The notes under the pieces: generated by a model
Seen by the model: only the letters and a program-made list of their open reading frames with translations
The model's database searches: none
What the model was told of the DNA's origin: nothing
Shown: piece by piece, positions 20,411 through 27,512 of the stretch
Numbering within the stretch: position 1 is the first letter of the stretch
How the letters are laid out: every line of letters begins with the position of its first letter
Assembly (NCBI RefSeq): GCF_031760065.1
Contig: NZ_CP134500.1
Location: 2,170,001 to 2,234,000 of the forward strand
DNA: 64,000 nucleotides
Source of the DNA: Streptomyces durocortorensis
Lineage (GTDB): Bacteria > Actinomycetota > Actinomycetes > Streptomycetales > Streptomycetaceae
Direction: 5' to 3'
Program-made: the position numbers and the translations under genes

Positions 20411-21160
20411 TTGACGGTTACCCGCCAAGACTTCGAGGACGCCATAGCTGCGTACTGGGACGCCAAGAATAATCAGCACGAGCTCTCCGCCATCAAGGAC
20501 GCCGTGGGGGCGGGAACGGCTGGCTCAGTGCGAGGAGGAAGGCATTTCGACCACATTGTTGCGTTGCTCGCCAAGTTCTTCCTCGATGCTGGTTACGCAG
20601 CGGAAGACATTCGCGTAAGTAAGCAGCAGGGACTGGAGCTTCCTGGGTACTACCGGCCCCAAAAGCAGTGGGATCTCGTGGTGACTCGCGGCAACACCCT
20701 GGTTGCCGCCTTCGAACTCAAGGCCCTGGGCGGGCCTTCGTTCGGAAACAACTACAACAACCGGGTCGAGGAAGCACTAGGCAGCGCAGTGGACCTGCGC
20801 CGCGCCGCCCTCGCTGACGCTTTCCCCGGCGAGAAGCCGTGGCTCGGGTATTTTTTCATAATGGAAGATCACCCCAAGTCTCGCAGCCCAGTATCGGTCC
20901 GGAAAGGCCCATTTCCGGTCGAGCGGATCTGGCTGGGGAAGTCCTATCAAGACAGGTTCGCCATTTTCTGCGAGCGCCTTATGGACGAGGGGCTTTACGA
21001 CTCTGTCTGCTATATCACGTCATCGAAGGAGGAAGCGAGGCCAACCGAGCCCGTCACAAGCCTGGACTGGCGCCACTTCTCTGCAGCAATCAACGCTCGC
21101 ATCAGGTACCTGGAGGACCTGGGACTCCCTGGCCCTGGTCAAGGAAATCTGCCGATGTAA
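20411..21160 (+). CDS. PaeR7I/XhoI-like type II restriction endonuclease
   Basis: 249 residues, close to the 246 of R.PaeR7I. From memory of that family the central block aligns well: ELPGYYRPQKQWDLVV, then AAFELKALGGPSFGNNYNNR, EEALGSAVDLR and WLGYFFIMED. The PD-(D/E)xK centre is Asp88 with Glu102-Leu-Lys104. PaeR7I cuts C^TCGAG, so the same site is predicted. TTG 20411 is chosen because AAAGGA precedes it at good spacing and it restores family length. It starts 13 bases after the methyltransferase stop, so the two are co-transcribed. A stem-loop terminator follows at 21165. Confidence 0.87.
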   Translation: MTVTRQDFEDAIAAYWDAKNNQHELSAIKDAVGAGTAGSVRGGRHFDHIVALLAKFFLDAGYAAEDIRVSKQQGLELPGYYRPQKQWDLVVTRGNTLVAAFELKALGGPSFGNNYNNRVEEALGSAVDLRRAALADAFPGEKPWLGYFFIMEDHPKSRSPVSVRKGPFPVERIWLGKSYQDRFAIFCERLMDEGLYDSVCYITSSKEEARPTEPVTSLDWRHFSAAINARIRYLEDLGLPGPGQGNLPM

Positions 21161-21164
21161 CAGC

Positions 21165-21195
21165 ATCGCGGCGCCGCTGGATTCGGTGCCGCGAT
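21165..21195. terminator. Stem-loop terminator after the restriction gene
   Basis: ATCGCGGCGCC and GGTGCCGCGAT form an 11-bp stem with one G-T pair and a 9-nt loop, starting 5 bases past the stop. It lies between convergent genes and may act both ways. Confidence 0.65.
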
Positions 21196-21248
21196 CCGCT
21201 TCCGTCAGCCTGCCGGAAACCGACAGTCCGATACAACGCGTGGCGACC

Positions 21249-22001
21249 TCAGTCGCCCGGAGCGTCACTGAGTGCGCCGAGGAGCATTTGCAGCTCGCGC
21301 GGACCTCCACCGCAGACCGCCTCCGCTGATTCGATCAGCCCCATCAGGCCCTCCAGCGAGGAATCGCTGCGAACGTGCCCCACTATTCCGACCCAGTAGC
21401 CAATCGAATCCGGGGCACCTGCGACATAGATCTCTTCGGGCAGCTTCGCGTTGCGCAAGAACTCGTAAGCCTTGGTCTTTACGGGAAAAAGAGACAAAAG
21501 TACGGCGGATATCGCCAACTCTATTACATTCAGCCAGGCTGCACTGTCGAGCTCTGAGGCAGCCGTCAGTGCGTCAGAGTCAACCTGCGGGCTGCCCCTT
21601 CGGTGCAGAAGCGCCCATGAACCATCCCCGTCATGGGGCTCCCGCGCTCCAGCTGGTACGCCCCCGGGCGCTGTCTGCGACGGCTGCTCCTCACCGCCCC
21701 CCGCAACGGAATACTCCCGGGCGGCAGAGATCCACAACTCGCGGAACCGGTGCACCTCTTCGTCCTGGTCCCGACCAGCCAGACCGGCAAGTTCATACGC
21801 CAGCGCGCGTACGACTGTCAGCGCGGGCAGGTCCGGCTTGCGGAAGGCCGCATGGATGGTGCTCTTGGAGCCGGAGGATGACATTCGTGCCATATCCGGA
21901 CAACTCGGCCACCCAGCCAGCAAGTGCAGCTGGTGCAGAGCTTCGTTGAGTTCCCTGAGAGCGCCCGGGGGAAGCCCCGGCTTCTGCAAGGCCTTGGCCA
22001 C
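21249..22001 (-). CDS. HTH-domain protein with hydrophobic middle segment, function unknown
   Basis: 250 residues from GTG 22001. The first 75 residues look like an actinobacterial helix-turn-helix module (LRELNEALHQLHLLAG, then SKSTIHAAFRKPDLPAL and VRALAYELAG), a module also found at the head of larger conflict-type proteins. After a low-complexity stretch there is one hydrophobic segment (AWLNVIELAISAVLLSLFPV, about residues 170-189). The C-terminal part is unrecognised. The gene faces the restriction gene. It could regulate the restriction-modification unit or be an independent effector. Three GTCCAG repeats lie immediately upstream. Confidence 0.65.
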   Translation of the reverse strand: MAKALQKPGLPPGALRELNEALHQLHLLAGWPSCPDMARMSSSGSKSTIHAAFRKPDLPALTVVRALAYELAGLAGRDQDEEVHRFRELWISAAREYSVAGGGEEQPSQTAPGGVPAGAREPHDGDGSWALLHRRGSPQVDSDALTAASELDSAAWLNVIELAISAVLLSLFPVKTKAYEFLRNAKLPEEIYVAGAPDSIGYWVGIVGHVRSDSSLEGLMGLIESAEAVCGGGPRELQMLLGALSDAPGD

Positions 22002-22016
22002 GACTTACCCCCGACC

Positions 22017-22080
22017 GTCCAGCACCGTCCAGAAACGTCCAGCAATACTCGCACGGCGTCCAAGCATGTGCTCGGACGCC
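22017..22080. promoter_or_regulatory. GTCCAG iterons and an inverted repeat upstream of the HTH gene
   Basis: GTCCAG occurs at 22017, 22027 and 22037, exactly 10 bp apart and so on one face of the helix. Just beyond is GGCGTCC (22055-22061) with its inverted copy GGACGCC (22074-22080). These sit 15-80 bp upstream of the HTH gene start and could be an autoregulatory operator. Confidence 0.45.
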
Positions 22081-22186
22081 CTAAGACATCGAAAGGCAGC
22101 CTCACACATCCTGGCCTGCAAGGGAGGGGTGACTCTAGGTGCGGGGCGCCCAGCCAGGGGTGCACGACCAGGAGGGTCTCGAAAGC

Positions 22187-22327
22187 ATGTCGAAGAAGTC
22201 CACTTCCGAGAAGTCCACCTTCGAGCGGTTGATCCGCACCGCGCTGTTCGCATCCGTCCGTGGGGCGGCGTACACCGCAGGCGCCGTCATGGTGACGGCA
22301 ACCGTCTGGTGGCTACAGAGCCTGTAG
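22187..22327 (+). CDS. Small single-pass membrane protein
   Basis: 46 residues. A charged Ser/Lys-rich N-terminus (MSKKSTSEKSTFERLIR) precedes one hydrophobic segment (GAAYTAGAVMVTATVWWLQ). AGGAGG lies upstream of the ATG at slightly long spacing. No family recognised. It lies in the island between the HTH gene and the att-like site, so it may be a toxin-like or accessory peptide. Short length limits certainty. Confidence 0.5.
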   Translation: MSKKSTSEKSTFERLIRTALFASVRGAAYTAGAVMVTATVWWLQSL

Positions 22328-22374
22328 GTGCCTATCAAGTTCACAAAACGGGGCGTTGAGCTCCTCCTTGCGGG

Positions 22375-22393
22375 CGACTCCTGCCAGGGGCGC
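22375..22393. other. Possible attachment site (imperfect copy of tRNA-Arg 3' end)
   Basis: CGACTCCTGCCAGGGGCGC matches the T-arm and acceptor end of the tRNA (18240-18258) at 17 of 19 positions, in the same orientation. The enclosed 4.1 kb holds the restriction-modification pair, the HTH protein and the small membrane protein. No integrase is present and chance similarity is possible. Confidence 0.4.
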
Positions 22394-22402
22394 CACGGGC
22401 CT

Positions 22403-22426
22403 CCCCGACCTCCGCTTCGAGGTCGG
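22403..22426. terminator. Stem-loop between small ORF and NERD-helicase
   Basis: CCCGACCTC / GAGGTCGGG, a 9-bp perfect stem with a 6-nt loop between convergent genes. Likely bidirectional terminator. Confidence 0.55.
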
Positions 22427-22479
22427 GAAGCCGCGCGGCGGCCGCTGAGGCCTGTCCGCCGGGGAGTACGGGACAGCCC

Positions 22480-24591
22480 CTAAGAGGCCACGCCGCCCAG
22501 CCACAGCACGTCACGCGCCCGGGTCATCGCCACGAACAGCTGGCTGCGCAGCAGCTCTTCACGCTCCCGTGCCGTCTCGGCCGCCTCCGCCGCGTGGGGG
22601 TCGCCGGACAGCGACCCGTTCGGCAGGGCGGCAGTGTGCTGCGGCAGGTACACGCGCTTGAACTCCAGGCCCTTGGCCCTGCGATAGGTGCCCAGCTTGA
22701 CCGCGTCGACGGGGCGGCCGTCGTAGTGCTCCAGCAGGCACACCGGGATCTCCGCCTGGGTGAGCAGCCGCTGGTAGTGGCCGATGGCCCGCACGGAGGG
22801 ACACAGCACGGCGGCGTCGGCCCGCGCGCCGTCGGGCAGGGCGTGCAGCGCGTCGAGGAGCGCCCGGTCGTGTTCGGTCACCGTCGGCTCGGTGACCCGC
22901 ACCACCTGGCCGTCGTGGTACGTGAGATCGACGTCCCGGCGGCCCGGTGTGCGCAGGCCGTCGATGTCGTCGAACGCGACATCGGCTACCACCGCGAGCG
23001 CCGTGTCGAGGATCTCCTTGCTGTTGCGGTAGTTGGTGCGCAGGACCTGGCCGCGGTCGCCCCGGATGTCGATGCCGGCGTCGGCGAGGCGGAACCCGCC
23101 CGGGTAGACGGCCTGTTGGCCGTCGCCCACCAGAAGGAGGCCGTTGGGGGCATCGCCGGCCAGGGCGTGCAGCAGGCGCACCCCGACGAGGGTGAGGTCT
23201 TGGACCTCGTCGACTATCACGGCCGCGTAGGGCGGCTCCCCCGTGTGTCGGGTCGCCTCCGCCAGGGCGAGGGAGAGGACGTCATTGAAGTCGTGCACAC
23301 CGCGTTCGGCGCGCAGCGACTCGTACGTCTCGTACAGCTCCCACACGGCCTGCCGGTGCGGCCTGCGCAGAATCGCCCTGCGGCGGCGCCGGGCCACGGT
23401 CGCGTACTCCTCGAAGGCGGTGATGCCCCGGCCCTTGATGACGTGGTCGATCTCCTCGCGCCAGTAGCCCGGCGCCGGGTCGATCTCGGCGAGGCGGCTG
23501 CCGCGCCCGACTCGCGTCCAGGCGAGGCTGAAGGCGGTCTCGGCCTTGTCCTTGTGCAGCCGGACCTGGACGCCGCGCTCCTGGAGGAACTCGTGCGCCC
23601 ACGCGTGCAGACTGCGGAAGTCCACGCGGTCGGCGACCGCCGGGGACATGGCCCGCAAGAAGGTGCCCTGGACCCGGGGCAGGTTGTTGGCGAACGTGAC
23701 GAACAGAATCCGGCCGCTGGTACGCCGGGCCAGGTGGGCCGCGCGGTGCAGGCCCACAACGGTCTTACCCGTGCCCGCCGGACCGCTGATGCGCGCCGGG
23801 CCCGACCAGTTGCGGCGTACCAGCGCGACCTGGTCGGGGTGGAGGAACGTCATCCACTGCTCGATCGGGGCCCGCATCGCCTCTTCCAGCGCCGCGTCCC
23901 GCAGACCGGAGAGGTCGAACAGCCCTTCTGGTTCGGACTGTTGGCGCGCATCGGCCTGGCGAGGGAGCCCGGCGGGAGGCGGCGGGGCCGTCTGTGCGAC
24001 CTCCGATCCCTCGTAGTCGGGGAAGACCCGCTCCAGATGGTCGGCGATCGCCCGGACCGATTCCTTACGCAGCCGGGAGCGTTCGGACAGGAGAGCGGGG
24101 CCGACCTCGTGCTCCCCCAGGAGCCGGATCCGGCCGAGCTCGGCGTCGACCCGACGGCCCGCGAAGACCATGAGCGGCTGGACCGCCACCGGGGACAGTC
24201 CGAGCGAGGCGACCGCGCCCTCGGCGGCCTTCGTCACCGCCAGGAGCCTGGTGGCGTGCTCGTCGCGCGGTTCGCCGCCCGCCAGGAGCTTGCCGTCCAG
24301 GACCTCGGGTGCGGACCGCCAGTTCTTGACGTCGATCACGAAGACCCCGCCGGGCCCCACCAGCAGCATGTCCACGTTGGCGGTACGCGTCCCCGGCCAC
24401 CGCCGGTCCACGAGCAGACGCCAGCCGCGCTCCGTGAGCACCAGCAGCTGGGCGGCGACCAGGCGTTCGCCCTCGCTCCCCGCCTCCCACTGGCGTGCCT
24501 GGCGCCGGGCCGCCTGCCACTGTTCACGCAGCAACCGCTCCTGGCGCCGCGCCTCCTGGGCCCGTCGCGAAGCCGACCCGCCTGCCCCCAT
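22480..24591 (-). CDS. NERD nuclease-related domain / UvrD-type helicase
   Basis: About 703 residues. A basic coiled N-terminus is followed by a NERD domain (GSEGERLVAAQLL, TANVDMLLVGPGGVFVIDVKNW with the nuclease-type D and DVK). Next is a superfamily I helicase: Walker A GPAGTGKT (about residue 268), Walker B VIVDEVQDL, motif III LLVGDGQQAVYP, and late motifs RRAKGLEF and FVAMTRARDVL. It probably acts in DNA repair or defence against foreign DNA. ATG 24591 has a strong G-rich ribosome site; ATG 24627 is in frame and overlaps the stop of a short upstream frame by ATGA, so it is also possible. Confidence 0.85.
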   Translation of the reverse strand: MGAGGSASRRAQEARRQERLLREQWQAARRQARQWEAGSEGERLVAAQLLVLTERGWRLLVDRRWPGTRTANVDMLLVGPGGVFVIDVKNWRSAPEVLDGKLLAGGEPRDEHATRLLAVTKAAEGAVASLGLSPVAVQPLMVFAGRRVDAELGRIRLLGEHEVGPALLSERSRLRKESVRAIADHLERVFPDYEGSEVAQTAPPPPAGLPRQADARQQSEPEGLFDLSGLRDAALEEAMRAPIEQWMTFLHPDQVALVRRNWSGPARISGPAGTGKTVVGLHRAAHLARRTSGRILFVTFANNLPRVQGTFLRAMSPAVADRVDFRSLHAWAHEFLQERGVQVRLHKDKAETAFSLAWTRVGRGSRLAEIDPAPGYWREEIDHVIKGRGITAFEEYATVARRRRRAILRRPHRQAVWELYETYESLRAERGVHDFNDVLSLALAEATRHTGEPPYAAVIVDEVQDLTLVGVRLLHALAGDAPNGLLLVGDGQQAVYPGGFRLADAGIDIRGDRGQVLRTNYRNSKEILDTALAVVADVAFDDIDGLRTPGRRDVDLTYHDGQVVRVTEPTVTEHDRALLDALHALPDGARADAAVLCPSVRAIGHYQRLLTQAEIPVCLLEHYDGRPVDAVKLGTYRRAKGLEFKRVYLPQHTAALPNGSLSGDPHAAEAAETAREREELLRSQLFVAMTRARDVLWLGGVAS

Positions 24592-24623
24592 ACCCAGCCC
24601 CCCCCTCGTACGCCCCGTAGTGA

Positions 24624-24821
24624 TCATAGGACGGTCAGCGACGGGGCGTCAGGGCGCGTCGCTTTCCGGGGCTCGACGAACCGCGTGGCCGCGAGCGCCG
24701 GAAGCAGCGGCCCGGCACCTACGTCGCTGGACACCTCGACCGCGTCGGAGTCCGGTTCCTCGTTCGACCCTCCACGTCCCCCGTCCGCCTGGGTGACGCG
24801 TTCCGTCACCGGGTTCGTCAA
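24624..24821 (-). CDS. Doubtful small ORF upstream of the NERD-helicase
   Basis: 65 codons from TTG 24821, with high GC at third positions. The stop overlaps ATG 24627 of the helicase frame (ATGA). No recognisable domain and no good ribosome site. It may simply be leader sequence. Confidence 0.25.
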   Translation of the reverse strand: MTNPVTERVTQADGGRGGSNEEPDSDAVEVSSDVGAGPLLPALAATRFVEPRKATRPDAPSLTVL

Positions 24822-24846
24822 CCTACCGGGGGGACTCCCTGGTGTC

Positions 24847-25641
24847 TCACGCGTCCCGCCGCCTCAGGAGCAGCAGGGCGGCCGACGCGACGGCGGCCGT
24901 GCAGGCGGCGACGAGGAGCAGGGAGGGCCAGGGGCCGAGGCTGCCCACGGCGTCGGCGGTGGCCTCGGAGGTCTGGGTGAGCTTCTCCAGGGCGGCCGTC
25001 GGGGAGACTCCGGCGACCCAGCGCTCGGCGTCGCCGAATAGGGGGCCGAACAGGGACGGCAGGAGCAGCAGGCCGATCACCGTGGTGACCGCCCCGGCGG
25101 AGTGGCGTACGAGGATGCCGACGGCCAGGCCCAGCACGGCGGCCACTGCGAAGGAGGCGGCGATGCCGAACAGGGCGGGCAGCGGCTCGCCCTGCGCGTA
25201 TCGGCCCTGCGGCAGCAGCGCGTCCCCGACGAGGTAGGCGAGGGAGCAGGAGAGCAGGGCGAGGACGTACATCACGCCCGCCACCAGGGTCGCCTTGGCC
25301 GCGAGGACCGTGCCCCGGCGGGGGACGGCGGCGAACGTCGTACGGATCGTGCCGCTGCTGTACTCCCCGGTGACCACCAGCGCACCCACCACCGCCGCCA
25401 GCATCTGGGCGACGACCGAGAGCGTGAGGCTGCCGCCGAGGACGGTGTCGTCGGGTTGCAGGCTGCCGGTGGCGGCGACGAACACCGCGCCGACGACGGG
25501 GAGTGCGGCGGCGGCCGCGGTCGTCCACACCGTGGAGCGCACACTGCGGAACTTGATCCACTCGTAGGCGAAGGCCTCCGGGAAGCCGGTCCGCTTCCGC
25601 TGCGTTTCCCTGTTCGTTCCGGGTCGGTCGAGAACGGTCAT
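24847..25641 (-). CDS. ABC-2 family transporter permease
   Basis: 264 residues with six hydrophobic segments: near residues 38-58, 76-96, 118-140, 153-175, 182-202 and 236-256. The N-terminus (FAYEWIKFRSVRSTVWT) and the GEYSSGTIRTTFAAVPRRG motif after the second helix are typical of ABC-2 permeases in actinobacterial exporters. ATG 25641 overlaps the ATPase stop by ATGA, so both are coupled. The substrate is unknown; systems of this type next to a LuxR-type two-component pair often export antimicrobials or lipids. Confidence 0.88.
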   Translation of the reverse strand: MTVLDRPGTNRETQRKRTGFPEAFAYEWIKFRSVRSTVWTTAAAAALPVVGAVFVAATGSLQPDDTVLGGSLTLSVVAQMLAAVVGALVVTGEYSSGTIRTTFAAVPRRGTVLAAKATLVAGVMYVLALLSCSLAYLVGDALLPQGRYAQGEPLPALFGIAASFAVAAVLGLAVGILVRHSAGAVTTVIGLLLLPSLFGPLFGDAERWVAGVSPTAALEKLTQTSEATADAVGSLGPWPSLLLVAACTAAVASAALLLLRRRDA

Positions 25642-26591
25642 CGGACTGTCTCCTTCCGGCTCGCCGAGTGGGTCCTGTCCTCGGCCCGGTAGGCCCGGTA
25701 CTCCACCGAGGACTGCGACAGCGTCGTGTAGACCTCCTCCAGCGAGGAGTGTGCGGGCGTGAGTTCGTGGACGGCGATCCCGTGGTCGCGGGCCAGGTCG
25801 CCGATGGTCGCGGCATCGGGCCCGTCGACCCGCCAGCCGCCCCGGGCGTCGAGCCGGACGCCCGCTCCAGCCGCTGCCAGCAGGGCCCGGAGCTTCTCCG
25901 GTTCGGGGGACCGTACGAGCGTGTGGGCGCGGGAGTTGGTCTCGATGAAATCGCGCATCGTGGTGTCCGCGAGGAGCCGGCCCTGTCCGATCACGATGAG
26001 GTGGTCGGCCGTGAGCTCCATCTCGCTCATGAGGTGGCTGGAGAGGAAGACCGTGCGGCCCTCCGCCGCCAGCGACTTCATCAGCTCCCGGACCAGGCGG
26101 ATGCCCTCGGTGTCGAGGCCGTTGACCGGTTCGTCGAGGATCAGCACCTCCGGGTCGCCGATCAGCGCGGCCGCGATGCCGAGCCGCTGGCCCATGCCGA
26201 GCGAGAAGCCCTTGGTGCGTTTGCGGGCCGTCGCGACCGGCAGGCCGACCAGGTCGAGCACCTCCTCGACGCGGCGGCGCGGGATGCCGTTGCTCGCCGC
26301 GAGTCCGGCCAGGTGGTGGTAGGCGGAGCGGCCGCCGTGGACGCCCTTGGCGTCGAGCAGCGAGCCGACGGCGCGCAGCGGTCGGGGAAGGTCCCCGTAC
26401 GCCTTCCCGTCCACGGTGACGCGTCCCGCGCTCGCGGAGTCGAGGCCGAGGATCAGGCGCATGGTGGTCGACTTCCCGGCGCCGTTCGGACCGAGGAAGC
26501 CGGTCACCCGGCCGGGGCGGACGGTGAACGACAGCCGGTCGACGGCGGTCCGGTCGCCATAGCGTTTGGTGAGTTCCGTTGCTTCGATCAT
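25638..26591 (-). CDS. ABC transporter ATP-binding protein (drug-export type)
   Basis: 317 residues. Walker A is GPNGAGKST, the signature is the variant FSLGMGQRL, Walker B is VLILDEPVNGLD, and SSHLMSEME contains the switch His. The C-terminal third is the accessory domain usual for DrrA/BcrA-like ATPases. It is first in the two-gene exporter operon, ahead of its coupled permease. The two-component genes lie directly upstream in the same direction, so they are likely to control it. Confidence 0.9.
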   Translation of the reverse strand: MIEATELTKRYGDRTAVDRLSFTVRPGRVTGFLGPNGAGKSTTMRLILGLDSASAGRVTVDGKAYGDLPRPLRAVGSLLDAKGVHGGRSAYHHLAGLAASNGIPRRRVEEVLDLVGLPVATARKRTKGFSLGMGQRLGIAAALIGDPEVLILDEPVNGLDTEGIRLVRELMKSLAAEGRTVFLSSHLMSEMELTADHLIVIGQGRLLADTTMRDFIETNSRAHTLVRSPEPEKLRALLAAAGAGVRLDARGGWRVDGPDAATIGDLARDHGIAVHELTPAHSSLEEVYTTLSQSSVEYRAYRAEDRTHSASRKETVR

Positions 26592-26668
26592 GCCGCCGAC
26601 GCTACGAGCGGGGGGCCGGGGGCGAATCCTCCGGCGGGAGCCGCCTCCTACTCCCGCCGGAGTACGGT

Positions 26669-26726
26669 CCTGTCGGCGCGCGGCCCTGTCGGCGCGCGGC
26701 CCGTCGGCGCGCCGTCCTGTCGGCCT
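26669..26726. repeat. 16-bp tandem repeat between ABC and regulator genes
   Basis: CCTGTCGGCGCGCGGC occurs twice exactly (26669-26684 and 26685-26700). A 15-bp variant and a partial copy follow up to the response-regulator stop. The array is in the promoter region of the ABC operon. Confidence 0.8.
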
Positions 26727-26728
26727 GG

Positions 26729-27433
26729 TCAGCGGTCTCCGGCTCTGACCAGGCCCGTTTCGTAGGCGAGGACCACCAGCTGGGCCCGGTCGCGGGCTCC
26801 GAGCTTGGTCATCGTCCGGCTGACGTGGGTCTTCGCCGTCAGCGGACTCATGATCAGCTCCTTGCCGATCTCCTCGTTGGTCAGTCCGGCGGCGACGAGC
26901 GCCATCACCTCGCGCTCCCGGTCGGTGAGGACCGCGAGCCGTTCGGCGCCCGCCGCCTCGGGCGCCTTCAGCCGGGCGAACTCCTCGATCACCTGACGGG
27001 TGACGGCCGGGGCGAGCAGGCTCCGGCCCGCGGCGACGGTGCGGATCGCGGCGCGCAGGTCGTCCGGCTCGATGTCCTTGAGCAGAAAGCCCGCGGCACC
27101 GTGGCGCAGGGCCTCGAAGACGTACGCGTCCACCTGGTACGTGGTGAGCATGACCACGCGGACGTGGTCGAGGGAGCGGTCCCGCGCGATCCGGCGGGTG
27201 GCTTCCAGGCCGTCGACGCCGGGCATCCGGATGTCCATCAGCACGACGTCCGGACGGGTCATCCGGACCGCCTCGACGGCCTGGGCGCCGTCGGCGGCCT
27301 CCGCGACGACGATCAGGTCGTCGGTGAGGTCGAGGAGGGCCCGGAATCCGGCCCGTACGACGGTCTGGTCGTCGGCGAGGACCACGCGGACGGTCGTCGC
27401 GCTCGCGGAGGTGCCGTCTGGCCGCTCGGTCAT
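26729..27433 (-). CDS. Two-component response regulator, NarL/LuxR family
   Basis: 234 residues. The receiver domain has acidic pair DD (21-22), phospho-acceptor Asp67 (VVLMDIRMPG), Thr in MLTTYQ and Lys in FLLKDIEP. The C-terminal LuxR HTH reads LTDREREVMALVAAGLTNEEI, then LIMSPLTAKTHVSRTMTKL. Its partner kinase lies just upstream, separated by a 25-bp repeat array. The downstream ABC exporter is the likely target. Confidence 0.93.
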   Translation of the reverse strand: MTERPDGTSASATTVRVVLADDQTVVRAGFRALLDLTDDLIVVAEAADGAQAVEAVRMTRPDVVLMDIRMPGVDGLEATRRIARDRSLDHVRVVMLTTYQVDAYVFEALRHGAAGFLLKDIEPDDLRAAIRTVAAGRSLLAPAVTRQVIEEFARLKAPEAAGAERLAVLTDREREVMALVAAGLTNEEIGKELIMSPLTAKTHVSRTMTKLGARDRAQLVVLAYETGLVRAGDR

Positions 27434-27436
27434 GAG

Positions 27437-27512
27437 GTCGCTCCGGAGGTCGTGCTCACGGGGTCGCTCCAGAGGTCGTGCTCACCGGTCGCTCCAGGAG
27501 TGGTGCTCACGG
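27437..27512. repeat. Three 25-bp direct repeats at the kinase/regulator junction
   Basis: GTCGCTCC(A/G)(G/A)AGGTCGTGCTCACGG-like units at 27437-27461, 27463-27487 and 27488-27512. Each carries GTGAGC on the minus strand, so each holds a copy of the TGA that ends the kinase. The whole kinase-regulator gap is built of this unit. Confidence 0.85.
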
